Origin: Alcaligenaceae bacterium
GTDB taxonomy: Bacteria; Pseudomonadota; Gammaproteobacteria; Burkholderiales; Burkholderiaceae_B
DNA: 35,120 bases
Direction: 5' to 3'
Assembly (NCBI GenBank): GCA_029265795.1
Contig: JAJUGV010000023.1
Location: forward strand, 1-35,120
Part shown: one piece after another, positions 23,703 to 32,781 of the stretch
How positions within the stretch are numbered: the first letter of the stretch is position 1
Layout: every line of letters begins with the position of its first letter
Position numbers and translations under genes: made by a program
Notes under the pieces: generated by a model
The model's input: the letters and a program-made list of their open reading frames with translations, nothing else
Databases searched by the model: none
Told to the model about the DNA's origin: nothing

Positions 23703-25799
23703 GTGAAGAGCTGGGCAATCGGTATAGACATCGGTGGGACGTTCACCGACGTTGTCGCCGCCAATCATGAAACGGGCAGTATGCACAGCACCAAGGTGCT
23801 GACGACCCACCAGGATCCCACCCTGGGCGTGATCGGCGGGGCGAAGAAGATCCTTGAAGAGTTCTCCATCGATCCCTCATCCGTAGGCAAGGTGGTGCAC
23901 GCCACCACGCTCTTCACCAATGCACTGATCGAACGTCGCGGCTGCTCGACCGGGCTGCTGGTAAACGAAGGGTTCAAAGATGTTCTGGAAATCGGGCACG
24001 AACGCAAATACGACCTGTATGACCTGAACATCGAGAAGGCCGCCGCCCTGGTGGAGCGCCGCCTGCGCGGAGAAATCAGCGCCCGCATGCTGGCCGACGG
24101 CACGGTGAAGCAGGCCGTCGACGCCGAAGAAGTCATCGAACAGACGCGGCGCCTGGTGGATGCAGGCATTGAGTCCTTGGCAATCTGCCTGCTGCATTCT
24201 TATGTGAACCCGGCGCACGAGCAAGAAATCCGCGATATCGTTACCCGGGCGTTCCCGCAACTTTCCATCACGCTATCCAGTGAAATCGCCCCGGTGGTGC
24301 GGGAATACGAACGCATCTCCACGACGGTAGCCAACGCCTACATCAAGCCGCTGGCATCACGCTATCTGCATGAGCTGCAGCGCCGGATGCAGGAGCTGGG
24401 CATCGGTGTTGATGTGCTGATGATGTTGTCCAACGGGGGCCTCACCCATATTCATGAAGCGGCGGAGCACCCGATTGAGCTGCTGGAGTCGGGCCCCGCC
24501 GCCGGCGCCATCGCGGCCGCACATCTGAGCATGCGCGACGGCGAAGACAGTCTGCTGGCCTTCGATATGGGCGGCACCACGGCCAAGCTCTGCCTAGTGG
24601 AGAACGGTCAGCCGTCTATCGCGCACCATTTTGAGGCCGCCCGGCAGAAACGCTTCGCCGAAGGCAGCGGCCTGCCCCTGCATCTAACCACCATTGATCT
24701 CATCGAAATCGGAGCCGGCGGGGGCAGCATCGCGCACATTGACCCGCTTGGTTTGCTGAAGGTCGGCCCCCAGAGCGCCGGCTCCGAGCCCGGCCCGGCC
24801 TGTTATGACCGGGGCGGCGACGATGCCACCGTGACGGACGCCAACCTGGTTCTGGGTTATCTCAACCCGGATTACTTCGCCGGCGGCACATTGGAAATTG
24901 ACACCTCGCTGTCGGTCGATGCGTTGGGCGATGTCGGCAAGGAAGTCGATCGGCCGATACAGAGCGTTGCCTGGGGCATACACGACATTGTGGCCGAAAA
25001 TATGGCGGGCGCTGCCCGGGTTCACGTTGCCGAGAGGGGCCGTGACCCGCACGATTTTGTGCTTTTGTGCACGGGCGGTGGCGGCCCCTTGCATTCCTAT
25101 TATGTCGCGCAGAAGATCGGCATTCGCAAGATCATCTGCCCGCCTTCGGCCGGGGTGGCTTCCGCCTACGGTCTGCTGGTCGCCCCTGCACGCGCCGACC
25201 GCTCTCGCACGGTGAAAATCCGGCCCGCCACAGACGGTCTGGCTGCCATCGAATCGGTTTTCCGCGAGCTGGAAGGGGCGGCCGCCAAACCGCTGCACGC
25301 CCTGGATGCCGCCTTTGGCCCCATTGCGCTGCATCGCTACGCCGATGGGCGCTTCGTGGGGCAAGGCTTTAATCTCACCGTCCGGCTGCCCGATGGCCCC
25401 TACGACAATGAAAAAGAAGACGAAGCCGTCATTCGTGCCCGCCTGATCGAGGCCTTCGAGTCGGGCTATCGGCAGAAGTTCGGCCGCACCCCGCCCGACA
25501 TTCCAATTGAATTAATCAACCTGCGTGTGACGGCGGAAGCCCCGCCGCGGCAGCCTTTGCGTCACGACACCTTGAGCAGCAGCACCCATCCCGCGCCCAA
25601 GGCCCACCGGCGGGTGTATTTCGTGGAAGCCGGCAAGGAGATCGAGACGCCCATCTACGAACGCGCCGACATTCCCACCGGCTTTAAGGCTCCCGGTCCC
25701 ATGCTGATTGAAGACGCCAGCTCTACGCTGGTGGTGGGGCCCAAGGGAAGCGTCGAGCAGCTGGCAAGCGGCAATCTGATTATCACGATTGAGGAATAA
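23703..25799 (+). CDS. Hydantoinase/oxoprolinase family, HyuA-type subunit (first copy)
   Basis: The 698-residue protein is the ATP-binding subunit type of ATP-dependent hydantoinases, 5-oxoprolinases and caprolactamase/acetone carboxylase relatives. Motifs in order are GIDIGGTFTDVV (residues 7-18, phosphate 1 loop), VHATTLFTNALIERRG, LAFDMGGTTAK near 286-296 (second phosphate loop), LIEIGAGGGSIAHID near 331-345 and GSEPGPACYDRGG near 360. The C-terminal region ends in a beta-rich domain. With HyuB it would use ATP to open a cyclic amide or carboxylate a ketone; the choice cannot be made from sequence. The start is GTG with GGGGAGA upstream. hyuB follows four bases after the stop, then two Bug receptors, so this is a four-gene operon. 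Confidence 0.92.
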   Translation: MKSWAIGIDIGGTFTDVVAANHETGSMHSTKVLTTHQDPTLGVIGGAKKILEEFSIDPSSVGKVVHATTLFTNALIERRGCSTGLLVNEGFKDVLEIGHERKYDLYDLNIEKAAALVERRLRGEISARMLADGTVKQAVDAEEVIEQTRRLVDAGIESLAICLLHSYVNPAHEQEIRDIVTRAFPQLSITLSSEIAPVVREYERISTTVANAYIKPLASRYLHELQRRMQELGIGVDVLMMLSNGGLTHIHEAAEHPIELLESGPAAGAIAAAHLSMRDGEDSLLAFDMGGTTAKLCLVENGQPSIAHHFEAARQKRFAEGSGLPLHLTTIDLIEIGAGGGSIAHIDPLGLLKVGPQSAGSEPGPACYDRGGDDATVTDANLVLGYLNPDYFAGGTLEIDTSLSVDALGDVGKEVDRPIQSVAWGIHDIVAENMAGAARVHVAERGRDPHDFVLLCTGGGGPLHSYYVAQKIGIRKIICPPSAGVASAYGLLVAPARADRSRTVKIRPATDGLAAIESVFRELEGAAAKPLHALDAAFGPIALHRYADGRFVGQGFNLTVRLPDGPYDNEKEDEAVIRARLIEAFESGYRQKFGRTPPDIPIELINLRVTAEAPPRQPLRHDTLSSSTHPAPKAHRRVYFVEAGKEIETPIYERADIPTGFKAPGPMLIEDASSTLVVGPKGSVEQLASGNLIITIEE

Positions 25800-25803
25800 G
25801 CAC

Positions 25804-27438
25804 ATGGACACGGCCGTAAGTAGAAACGACGTGGAGCTCGCACAAGACCCCATCTTCCTGGAGGTCTTCTGGACGCGGGTGCGCTCCGTCGCCAACGAAG
25901 CGGCGAAGCTGATCGTCAGAACTTCGTTTTCCACGCTATCCACTGAAGCAAATGACTTTGCTGTGGTCATTACCGATTCAAACGGTCGGGCCCTGGCAGA
26001 AAACAGCGGCAGTATTCCGTCATTTATCGGCACCCTGCCCGCCACGGTTCGCGAAACGCTGAAGCGCTTCAGTAAGCAGGACATGCGCCCGGGCGATGTG
26101 TTCATTACCAACAACCCCTGGATCGGTACGGGCCACCTGAACGACGTCAGCCTGGTGAAGCCGATCTTCCACGAAGGCCGGCTGGTCGCCTTCGCCGCCA
26201 CCGCCGCCCACGTGCCGGATATCGGCGGCAAGATTCGCTCGGTCGACGCCCGCGAACTGTATGAGGAAGGCTTCCATATTCCCCTGATGCGCTTTCTTAC
26301 ACAGGGAAAGCCGGACGAAACGCTGCTGCAGCTACTACGCACCAATGTTCGGACGCCGGAACAGACAACGGGGGATATCTGGACACAGGTGGGCGCGCTG
26401 GAGCTGATATCGGACCGTCTGGAAGGGATTCTGGCGGAATACCGGCTGGAAGGGGTGGATGCGCTCGCCGACGCCTTGTTCACCCGCAGTGAAGCGGCCA
26501 TGCGGGCCGCCATTCAGACGATTCCCGATGGCGATTACCAGTACGAAATGCAGACGGACGGCTTCGACGAACGCTTTCGATACGTGGTGAACGTCACTGT
26601 TCGGGGCGGGGAGGTGACGTGTGACTTCACAGGCAGTTCACCGCAGCAGCCGCGCGCCATCAATTGCGTACTGGCCTATACCCGCGCCATGACGTGCTAT
26701 GCCATTAAATGTCTGTTGCTACCGGACCTGCCCAACAACGACGGCCTGTTCCGCCCCATCAAGGTGGTCGCCCCGGAAGGCTCCATACTTAACCCCACCA
26801 TTCCGGCACCGGTGGGCGGGCGCGCCTGCACCGGGCATTATGTGCCCACAACCATTTTCTCCGCCCTGTATCCCGTTCTTCCTTCCAAGGTCATGGCCGG
26901 CGTAGGTTCGCCCCTGTGGATCGCCAACCTGAGCGGGGTGCGCAACGGCAAACCCTTTGCCACCGTCCTCTTCTATAACGGCGGCATGGGTGCGACGGCA
27001 GTCAAGGACGGGGAATCCGCCATGTCGTGGCCCAGCAATATTTCTTCGACACCCATCGAGATCGCGGAACGCGAGGCGCCCCTTTTCTTCCAGCACAAGG
27101 CACTGCGCCCAAATTCCGGGGGCGCCGGCGAATTTCGGGGCGGCCTGGGCCAGGAGATCAGTTTTGTCAGTACCCACGACTCGCCGATGTCGATTGTGTT
27201 TCTGACGGAACGGCTGAAAGTGGCCGCGCCTGGGTTGGGCGAAGGCCGCGAGGGCGATCTGGGCGCCGTGCTGATCAACGGCTCACCCATTAACAGTCGA
27301 GTGCCGCATGTGCTTCAGCCGGGAGACGAAGTCACCCTGCGCACGCCGGGCGGGGGCGGTTTCGGTGACCCTGCCAAACGTCGCCCCGAACTTAGCGGGG
27401 CGGATCAATTGCAAGCCTACACCACAACTTCCCACTGA
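25804..27438 (+). CDS. Hydantoinase/oxoprolinase family, HyuB-type subunit (first copy)
   Basis: The 544-residue protein is the partner of the preceding HyuA. It shows the HydantoinaseB features: VRTSFSTLSTEANDFAVVITD near the start, GDVFITNNPWIGTGHLNDV with the metal-binding His/Asp set, AFAATAAHVPDIGG, a central GxCTGHYVPT region and the closing RTPGGGGFGDP. The metal-binding segment is intact. HyuB subunits carry the hydrolytic or carboxylating step on the phosphorylated intermediate made by HyuA. GAGGAAT before ATG 25804 decides the start; translation from 25789 would run into the end of hyuA. The Bug receptor starts 46 bases later. Confidence 0.92.
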   Translation: MDTAVSRNDVELAQDPIFLEVFWTRVRSVANEAAKLIVRTSFSTLSTEANDFAVVITDSNGRALAENSGSIPSFIGTLPATVRETLKRFSKQDMRPGDVFITNNPWIGTGHLNDVSLVKPIFHEGRLVAFAATAAHVPDIGGKIRSVDARELYEEGFHIPLMRFLTQGKPDETLLQLLRTNVRTPEQTTGDIWTQVGALELISDRLEGILAEYRLEGVDALADALFTRSEAAMRAAIQTIPDGDYQYEMQTDGFDERFRYVVNVTVRGGEVTCDFTGSSPQQPRAINCVLAYTRAMTCYAIKCLLLPDLPNNDGLFRPIKVVAPEGSILNPTIPAPVGGRACTGHYVPTTIFSALYPVLPSKVMAGVGSPLWIANLSGVRNGKPFATVLFYNGGMGATAVKDGESAMSWPSNISSTPIEIAEREAPLFFQHKALRPNSGGAGEFRGGLGQEISFVSTHDSPMSIVFLTERLKVAAPGLGEGREGDLGAVLINGSPINSRVPHVLQPGDEVTLRTPGGGGFGDPAKRRPELSGADQLQAYTTTSH

Positions 27439-27484
27439 AATAAGAACAAAGCAGGAAGGCCTGCCTAAACCACGAGGAGACACC

Positions 27485-28462
27485 ATGAAAAAGCTAACGA
27501 AACATCTAGTGTGTGCGGTTGCCCTGCCTTTATCGATTATGGCCGGCGCCGCCCAAGCCGCTTACCCGGAGAAGCCGGTTCACATCGTTGTACCTTACCC
27601 TGCCGGCGGGTCCACCGACGCCCTTGCGCGTACCGTCGGGCAGAAGCTGAGCGACATCTTCAAGCAACCCGTCGTGGTGGAAAACCGGGCCGGCGCCAGT
27701 GGCAACATCGGCGCCGGTCACGTCGCCCAATCGACACCCGATGGCTATACCTTGTTTCTGGGCACATCGACGGCCTTGTCAGTGAATGAGCACTTGTACA
27801 AGGAAAAGCTGCCCTATAACCCGCAGAAGGATTTTGCTCCGATCGTGCTGGCCACGATGCTGCCCAGCCTGCTGGTCGTCGGGCCTTCGCTAGACGTAAA
27901 AAATGTCGAGGAACTGACCGCGCTGCTGAAAGAGAAAGGCGACACCATCAACTATGCCTCCTCCAGCAATGGGACGCCGGCTCACCTGGGCGGTGAGCTC
28001 TTCAAGCAAATGACCGGCACGAACGCCCGGCATATCCCTTACAAGGGCGGGGCGCCTGCGCTGGTGGATCTGGCAAGCGGTCAAACCGACTACATGCTGG
28101 CCATTCTGCCGGAATCCATGCCACTGGTGAAGTCCGGCAAACTGCGCGCACTGGGCGTCACGACGGCCGAACGTCTGCCCGCCTACCCCGACATTCCTAC
28201 CGTCTCGGAAGCCGGCGTGCCGGGATATGAGCTGATCGGCTGGTACGCTTTCATGGCGCCGGCTGGTACACCGCAGGATGTGCTGGACACACTGAACAAG
28301 GCGTTCAACCAGGCACTGGAAGACGCGGATACGCGCGCCCGCCTGGAGCAAATGGGATTTGAAGTCGTGGGCGGGCCGGCAGAAAAACTGGCTGCCATGA
28401 TGCGTTCAGAATCTGCCAAGTGGAAGAAAGTGGTCGACGACGTTGGGATCACGCTCGACTGA
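27485..28462 (+). CDS. Bug/TctC-type periplasmic substrate-binding receptor
   Basis: The 325-residue protein has a signal peptide (MKKLTKHL, hydrophobic core, cleavage after AQA near residue 24) and the Bug motifs YPEKPVHIVVPYPAGGSTDALAR, VVVENRAGASGNIG, LFLGTSTALSVNEHLY and HIPYKGGAPALVDL. ATG 27485 follows GAGGAGA. It lies in the hyuAB transcript, so its ligand is probably the compound opened by that enzyme or a product of it. A second, clearly related receptor follows after 56 bases. Neither has TctA or TctB genes here. Confidence 0.93.
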   Translation: MKKLTKHLVCAVALPLSIMAGAAQAAYPEKPVHIVVPYPAGGSTDALARTVGQKLSDIFKQPVVVENRAGASGNIGAGHVAQSTPDGYTLFLGTSTALSVNEHLYKEKLPYNPQKDFAPIVLATMLPSLLVVGPSLDVKNVEELTALLKEKGDTINYASSSNGTPAHLGGELFKQMTGTNARHIPYKGGAPALVDLASGQTDYMLAILPESMPLVKSGKLRALGVTTAERLPAYPDIPTVSEAGVPGYELIGWYAFMAPAGTPQDVLDTLNKAFNQALEDADTRARLEQMGFEVVGGPAEKLAAMMRSESAKWKKVVDDVGITLD

Positions 28463-28518
28463 TTGGCCGCCGTTTCGGCTTTAACGGTTCTTCAGCTGTC
28501 CAAAGGAGCTTTACACCC

Positions 28519-29508
28519 ATGGTTGCATTCATCGCTCGGCACTTGTGCCGGACTCCGCTGGCAATACTTCTTTCACTTTTCTGTCTGAACGGCGCCGCCG
28601 TCGCGGCCGATTTCCCCGAACGACCTATCCGCTTGGTCGTTCCCTGGTCGGTAGGCGGCTCGACCGACGTACTCGGCCGCATTGTGGCCGAACAAATGGC
28701 CAAGCAATCGGGCCAGAGCATCGTTGTGGAAAATCGGCCGGGTGCCACCGGCACCATCGGTACTAACAGCGTGGTACGTGCCAAGGGCGACGGCTACACC
28801 ACGCTCTTGGGTACGAATAGCACCTTCGGCATCGCGCCCTATCTTTACGACGATCTGCCCTACAACCACGTGAAGGACTTGCAGGCGGTCGGTTTTATCG
28901 CCAGCAACCAGCAGATTCTGGTGGTACACCCGAACGTGCCGGTGAATTCGCTGGATGAATTCATTGACTACGCGCGCAAGAACCCCGGCAAGCTGAACTT
29001 CGCGTCATCCGGTAAAGGCGGCTCCAGCCACCTCGCCATGGAGCTGCTGATGTCCATGGCCGGCGTTGAGCTGACGCATGTTCCTTACAAGGGCGGCGCG
29101 CCGGCACTGCAATCCGTGCTCAGTAATGAAACCGATACCGCCTTTGTGGATGTCACCACGGTTGTTCCACTGATTGAAGGCAAAAACGTGCGCGCATTGG
29201 GCAGCTCCGGCACTCAGCGCGCCCCGGGCCTGCCGAATGTACCAACGATCGACGAAGCGGGCCTTAGCGGTTTTGCCTCGCAGACTTCCTTCGGCCTGTT
29301 TGTTCCCAAAGGCACGCCCGTGGCGGTCGTGGGGCAGCTGAATGAGCTGATCAACAGCTCTATTCAAGACGCAGAAACTGCTGCCAAATTGCGTAATCTG
29401 GGTTACGAAATGAACCCCGGCACGCCGGAGGATTTCAGCAGCTATGTGAATCAGGAATCCGAGAAATGGGGCCGGCTGATCCGCCAGCGGAACATCCGCA
29501 TCGAGTAG
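28519..29508 (+). CDS. Bug/TctC-type periplasmic substrate-binding receptor
   Basis: The 329-residue protein starts with MVAFIARHL and a long hydrophobic signal segment ending near AAVAAD, then shows FPERPIRLVVPWSVGGSTDVLGR, IVVENRPGATGTIG, TLLGTNSTFGIAPYLYD and THVPYKGGAPALQSVL. AAGGAG before ATG 28519 decides the start over longer frames that overlap the previous gene. It resembles the preceding receptor in all motifs, so the two probably arose by duplication or bind related ligands. It ends three bases before the convergent LysR gene, so there is no separate terminator. Confidence 0.93.
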   Translation: MVAFIARHLCRTPLAILLSLFCLNGAAVAADFPERPIRLVVPWSVGGSTDVLGRIVAEQMAKQSGQSIVVENRPGATGTIGTNSVVRAKGDGYTTLLGTNSTFGIAPYLYDDLPYNHVKDLQAVGFIASNQQILVVHPNVPVNSLDEFIDYARKNPGKLNFASSGKGGSSHLAMELLMSMAGVELTHVPYKGGAPALQSVLSNETDTAFVDVTTVVPLIEGKNVRALGSSGTQRAPGLPNVPTIDEAGLSGFASQTSFGLFVPKGTPVAVVGQLNELINSSIQDAETAAKLRNLGYEMNPGTPEDFSSYVNQESEKWGRLIRQRNIRIE

Positions 29509-29511
29509 GGT

Positions 29512-30495
29512 TCAGGCTTTTGTCGAGCGTTTTCTCACCCCGGTCATTTCGGCGCCCTGCGCGCCGATGACCGCAACCCCCGGCGGGGCCTTAAGTTCGC
29601 CCAGGATAGCCAGCACCGCTTCCTGTAGCCGCCCGGCGCTGGGTGACAGCGAGCGTAGTTTGCGGGTGATGAAGCAGATATCGCGCTCAATGACCGGATT
29701 GTTGAGGGGGCGGAAGACCAGCTCACTTAACTGGTGCGTCTTCGCAGTGAGTGCCGGCACGATCGAAAAACGCCGGCCCATCGACAACACTGAGAAGAGC
29801 GAGGACGAACTGGAGACTTCTTCTTTGTAACTCGCCAGTCCAAATCGCTGCAGCGTTTCCCGATGCAAGATGCCGATATGCGTATCGGAAGCCAGCCCCA
29901 CCATCGTCTTTTCGTAGGGCGCAATGTCGACCCAGTCCAGCGGCTCGACGGACTGTGCCAGCGGGTGATCGGCACTGCACACGACCCCATACTGGTCCTT
30001 AAGAAGTGGTGCATATTCCAGTTCACGATAGGCGTTCTGGGGGCTGGACAGCCCGAAATCCACTTCGCCGTTCACGACCCGCCGTTCGATATCCGCCGAG
30101 CCCCCTTCCCGCAAAGACAGTGTCACATTGGGAAAGGACGCCCCGAAGCGGTCGGCGGCCGGCACGACCAACCAGGTGAGGACGGACGGCGCTGCAGCGA
30201 TACGCAGGTGGCCTTCTGCACTTTCCGAGATGGACCGCAGGTCACCGATCATGGCGTCGAATTCCTGCAGCAGACGCTCGGCCTTTTCCAGAAAACCCAC
30301 CGCGGTATCGGTGAGCGCCACGTTACGGGTGTTGCGATCAAAGAGCGTCAGGCCAACGTCTTCTTCCAACTGCTGAATGGTGGCGGTGAGGGTCGACTGG
30401 GTGAGGAACAGCCGCTCTGCGGCTCGCGTAAACGAGCCGGTTTTTGCGACCGCGACAAAACTACGCAGATGCCGAATGGAAACGTTGGTGCGCAT
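29512..30495 (-). CDS. LysR family transcriptional regulator
   Basis: The 327-residue protein has the LysR DNA-binding domain in residues 1-65 (IRHLRSFVAVAKTGSFTRAAERLFLTQSTLTATIQQLEEDVGLTLF) and an effector domain from about 92 (HLRIAAAPSVLTWLVVPAADRF, GEVDFGLSSPQ, GRRFSIVPALTAK). A CGGAGAG lies before the ATG. It is divergent from the second hyuA gene, with 162 bases between the assigned start codons, and converges on the last Bug gene. The usual LysR arrangement makes the second hyuAB pair its main target, and the first hyuAB-Bug operon a possible one. Confidence 0.93.
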   Translation of the reverse strand: MRTNVSIRHLRSFVAVAKTGSFTRAAERLFLTQSTLTATIQQLEEDVGLTLFDRNTRNVALTDTAVGFLEKAERLLQEFDAMIGDLRSISESAEGHLRIAAAPSVLTWLVVPAADRFGASFPNVTLSLREGGSADIERRVVNGEVDFGLSSPQNAYRELEYAPLLKDQYGVVCSADHPLAQSVEPLDWVDIAPYEKTMVGLASDTHIGILHRETLQRFGLASYKEEVSSSSSLFSVLSMGRRFSIVPALTAKTHQLSELVFRPLNNPVIERDICFITRKLRSLSPSAGRLQEAVLAILGELKAPPGVAVIGAQGAEMTGVRKRSTKA

Positions 30496-30557
30496 GACGT
30501 GGTCTCTCCGTTGAGGAAGCGTGTCTTGTCACAATAAATTGGCCGCGCCGATAAGTC

Positions 30558-30567
30558 AATTCGAATT
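30558..30567. promoter_or_regulatory. Palindrome in the LysR/hyuA divergent gap, possible LysR site
   Basis: AATTCGAATT is a perfect palindrome inside a broader ATAA-N11-TTAT arrangement (30551-30569), midway between the LysR gene and the second hyuA. The region is AT-rich, so the match may be chance. Confidence 0.3.
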
Positions 30568-30657
30568 ATTCATTTGTTCTGATCAACTCCGCTCTTTACC
30601 ATGAACCTTGCAAGGCTCGGCAAGAGCACAGCGGATCAACCAATGAGAGGTCTTTCA

Positions 30658-32781
30658 GTGGACATCGGATACAGAGACAACAACAATCCCAGCCTGCGCA
30701 TCGCAGTGGATATCGGGGGCACTTTTACGGATGGTGTCGCCGTCATGGGCGATCAAGGCCGCATCTGGGTGGGCAAGACTCTCACCACCCCGGACGACCC
30801 GGGTGCCGCGGTATCAACCGTCATTTCCGACCTGCTGCGCGAAGTGGGGGAAACGCTGGGAGATCAGGCGCCCCGACTGGCAGAGGTTGTGCACGGCACC
30901 ACGCTCGTAACCAACACGCTGATCGAACGGAAAGGCGTACCGACTGCGCTGGTGACGACAACCGGCATGCGCGACGCCCTGGATATCGGCCGCGAATGGC
31001 GTTACGACCTTTACGACCTGGATCTTCAGCTGCCGGAACCCCTTATCAAGGAAGACAAGCGTATCGAAGTCGCCGAACGTCTCAGCGCCGGCGGCGAGGT
31101 ACTGACTCCGCTCGAACAAGAGGAACTCGACCGAGTGGTAAGGGAAGTCAAGCGGCTTGGCGTGCAGTCGGTGGCGGTCTCCTTCCTGCATTCTTACCTC
31201 AATGACGCGCACGAGCGGGCGGTCGCAGCGTATCTGGCCAAGGAATTGCCCGATGTCGCTGTGTCGATCTCTTCGGAACTGGCCAGCGAAATCAAGGAGT
31301 ACGAACGCACTTCCACCGTAGCGGCCAGTGCCTACGTGAAGCCGCTGGTGGCCGATTACCTGAACCAGCTGCAATCGCGCATCGATAAAGCGCAGCCGGA
31401 TGTCCCACTGCGCATCATGGTGTCCAGCGGCGGGTTCACGGCTGCAGACGCCGCCGCGCAGACGCCCATCTTCTTGCTCGAATCCGGGCCGGCCGCGGGC
31501 GTGCTTTCCGCTATCAACACCGCGGCCAACCATGGGGTGGATCGCCTGCTGGCCTTCGACATGGGCGGCACGACGGCTAAGGCATGTGTCGTCACGGATT
31601 TCAAGGCGCCGGTGGCCTACAGCTTTGAATGCGCGCGAGTGCATCGCTTCAAGCGCGGGTCCGGCCTGCCGATTCTGATTCCCAGTGTGGATCTGATTGA
31701 GATTGGAGCGGGTGGCGGCTCCATTGCCCACGTAAACCGTATGGGGCTGCTGAACGTCGGCCCCGAATCCGCGGGTTCCGTGCCCGGGCCCGCCTGCTAC
31801 GGGCTGGGAGGCAAAGATATCACCATTACCGACGCTGACCTGATGCTCGGTTATCTGGATTCGGCCAACTTCCTGGGCGGCAAAATGACATTGCGCCTGG
31901 ACCTGATGGAAGAGGCCATGAAGAATCTGGCGGGTCAGCTGAACATGAGCCCCACTGAAGTGGCCTGGGGTGTGCACGATATGGTGAACGAGAACATGGC
32001 CAGTGCGGCGCGGATCCATATCGCCGAAAAAGGCCATGACCCGCGCGACTTCACTATGGTTGCCACCGGTGGGGCGGGACCCGTGCACGCGGTGGAAGTG
32101 GCCAGAAAATTGCGCATCCCGCGCGTACTGGCGACGATCGCGGCCGGCGCCGGCTCCTGCCTGGGCATGCTGGCGGCGCCGGCCCGTGCTGACCGCTCCT
32201 GGTCACAGCCCACCTTGTTGTCGGATGTCGATTGGGCTGCGGTGACTGAGCGGCTGGCTTCGCTGCGGGAAGAGGCGATGCAAGAGCTGAGCGAAGCCGG
32301 GGCGAAGGCCCAGGACATCGAATGGCTGATCGGCGCTGAAATGCGCTATTACGGCCAGGGCGACAACGTTCCCATCAGCATTCCGTACAGCGACCTGCGT
32401 GACGGCGGCTACGAACGCATGCTGCAGGCCTTCGAGGCGCAATACATTGCGCTTTCCGGGCATCTGGTACCGGGCGCCCTTCCCCAAGTGCTGACCTGGC
32501 GCTTGACCGGGCAATCCCACACCAGCGCACGGCGATTTCAGTGGGGCACGTCGCGCTCCGACACCCAGGCGCATCGCGGGCAACGCGAAATCTACCTGCC
32601 CCTGAAGGGCCAATTCGGAACAGTCGACGTCTATGAGCGCTACGCCCTGCCTGCCGGTACCCGGCTTACGGGCCCGCTCATCCTGGAAGAACGGGAATCG
32701 ACCATTGTTGTTCCCGTGGCTGCGGATGTGGAAATCCTGGCCGACCTCACCGTATCCATCACCCTCAAGGAATTCGAATGA
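30658..32781 (+). CDS. Hydantoinase/oxoprolinase family, HyuA-type subunit (second copy)
   Basis: The 707-residue protein repeats the HyuA plan of the first copy: RIAVDIGGTFTDGVAV, VHGTTLVTNTLIERKG, LAFDMGGTTAKAC, LIEIGAGGGSIAHVN and GSVPGPACYGLGG. The two are diverged paralogues, not a recent duplication, since the DNA differs throughout. It would activate a lactam-like or ketone substrate with ATP together with HyuB. In-frame ATG codons at 30601 and 30643 are open but have poor ribosome-binding sites; GTG 30658 has AGAGGT six bases upstream, and the first hyuA also uses GTG, so this start is preferred with moderate certainty. It overlaps hyuB by four bases (ATGA). Confidence 0.9.
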   Translation: MDIGYRDNNNPSLRIAVDIGGTFTDGVAVMGDQGRIWVGKTLTTPDDPGAAVSTVISDLLREVGETLGDQAPRLAEVVHGTTLVTNTLIERKGVPTALVTTTGMRDALDIGREWRYDLYDLDLQLPEPLIKEDKRIEVAERLSAGGEVLTPLEQEELDRVVREVKRLGVQSVAVSFLHSYLNDAHERAVAAYLAKELPDVAVSISSELASEIKEYERTSTVAASAYVKPLVADYLNQLQSRIDKAQPDVPLRIMVSSGGFTAADAAAQTPIFLLESGPAAGVLSAINTAANHGVDRLLAFDMGGTTAKACVVTDFKAPVAYSFECARVHRFKRGSGLPILIPSVDLIEIGAGGGSIAHVNRMGLLNVGPESAGSVPGPACYGLGGKDITITDADLMLGYLDSANFLGGKMTLRLDLMEEAMKNLAGQLNMSPTEVAWGVHDMVNENMASAARIHIAEKGHDPRDFTMVATGGAGPVHAVEVARKLRIPRVLATIAAGAGSCLGMLAAPARADRSWSQPTLLSDVDWAAVTERLASLREEAMQELSEAGAKAQDIEWLIGAEMRYYGQGDNVPISIPYSDLRDGGYERMLQAFEAQYIALSGHLVPGALPQVLTWRLTGQSHTSARRFQWGTSRSDTQAHRGQREIYLPLKGQFGTVDVYERYALPAGTRLTGPLILEERESTIVVPVAADVEILADLTVSITLKEFE

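Noticed and set aside
25512-26513. Open frame of 333 codons antisense to the hyuA-hyuB junction
   Set aside because: It spans the boundary of two well supported genes and has a Ser/Arg-rich composition typical of antisense shadows.
27453-27466. GCAGG-AAGG-CCTGC hairpin between hyuB and the Bug gene
   Set aside because: Five-base arms with no U-run and a ribosome-binding site right after it; too weak to call a terminator.
30601-30657. Longer second HyuA starting at ATG 30601 or 30643
   Set aside because: Neither ATG has a good ribosome-binding site, and the added residues are not like the N-terminus of the first copy. Not fully excluded.
30814-32088. Long open frame of 424 codons on the minus strand across the second hyuA
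   Set aside because: It lies wholly antisense to a protein with clear family motifs, has no recognisable domain or ribosome-binding site, and is a usual product of high-GC codon usage.
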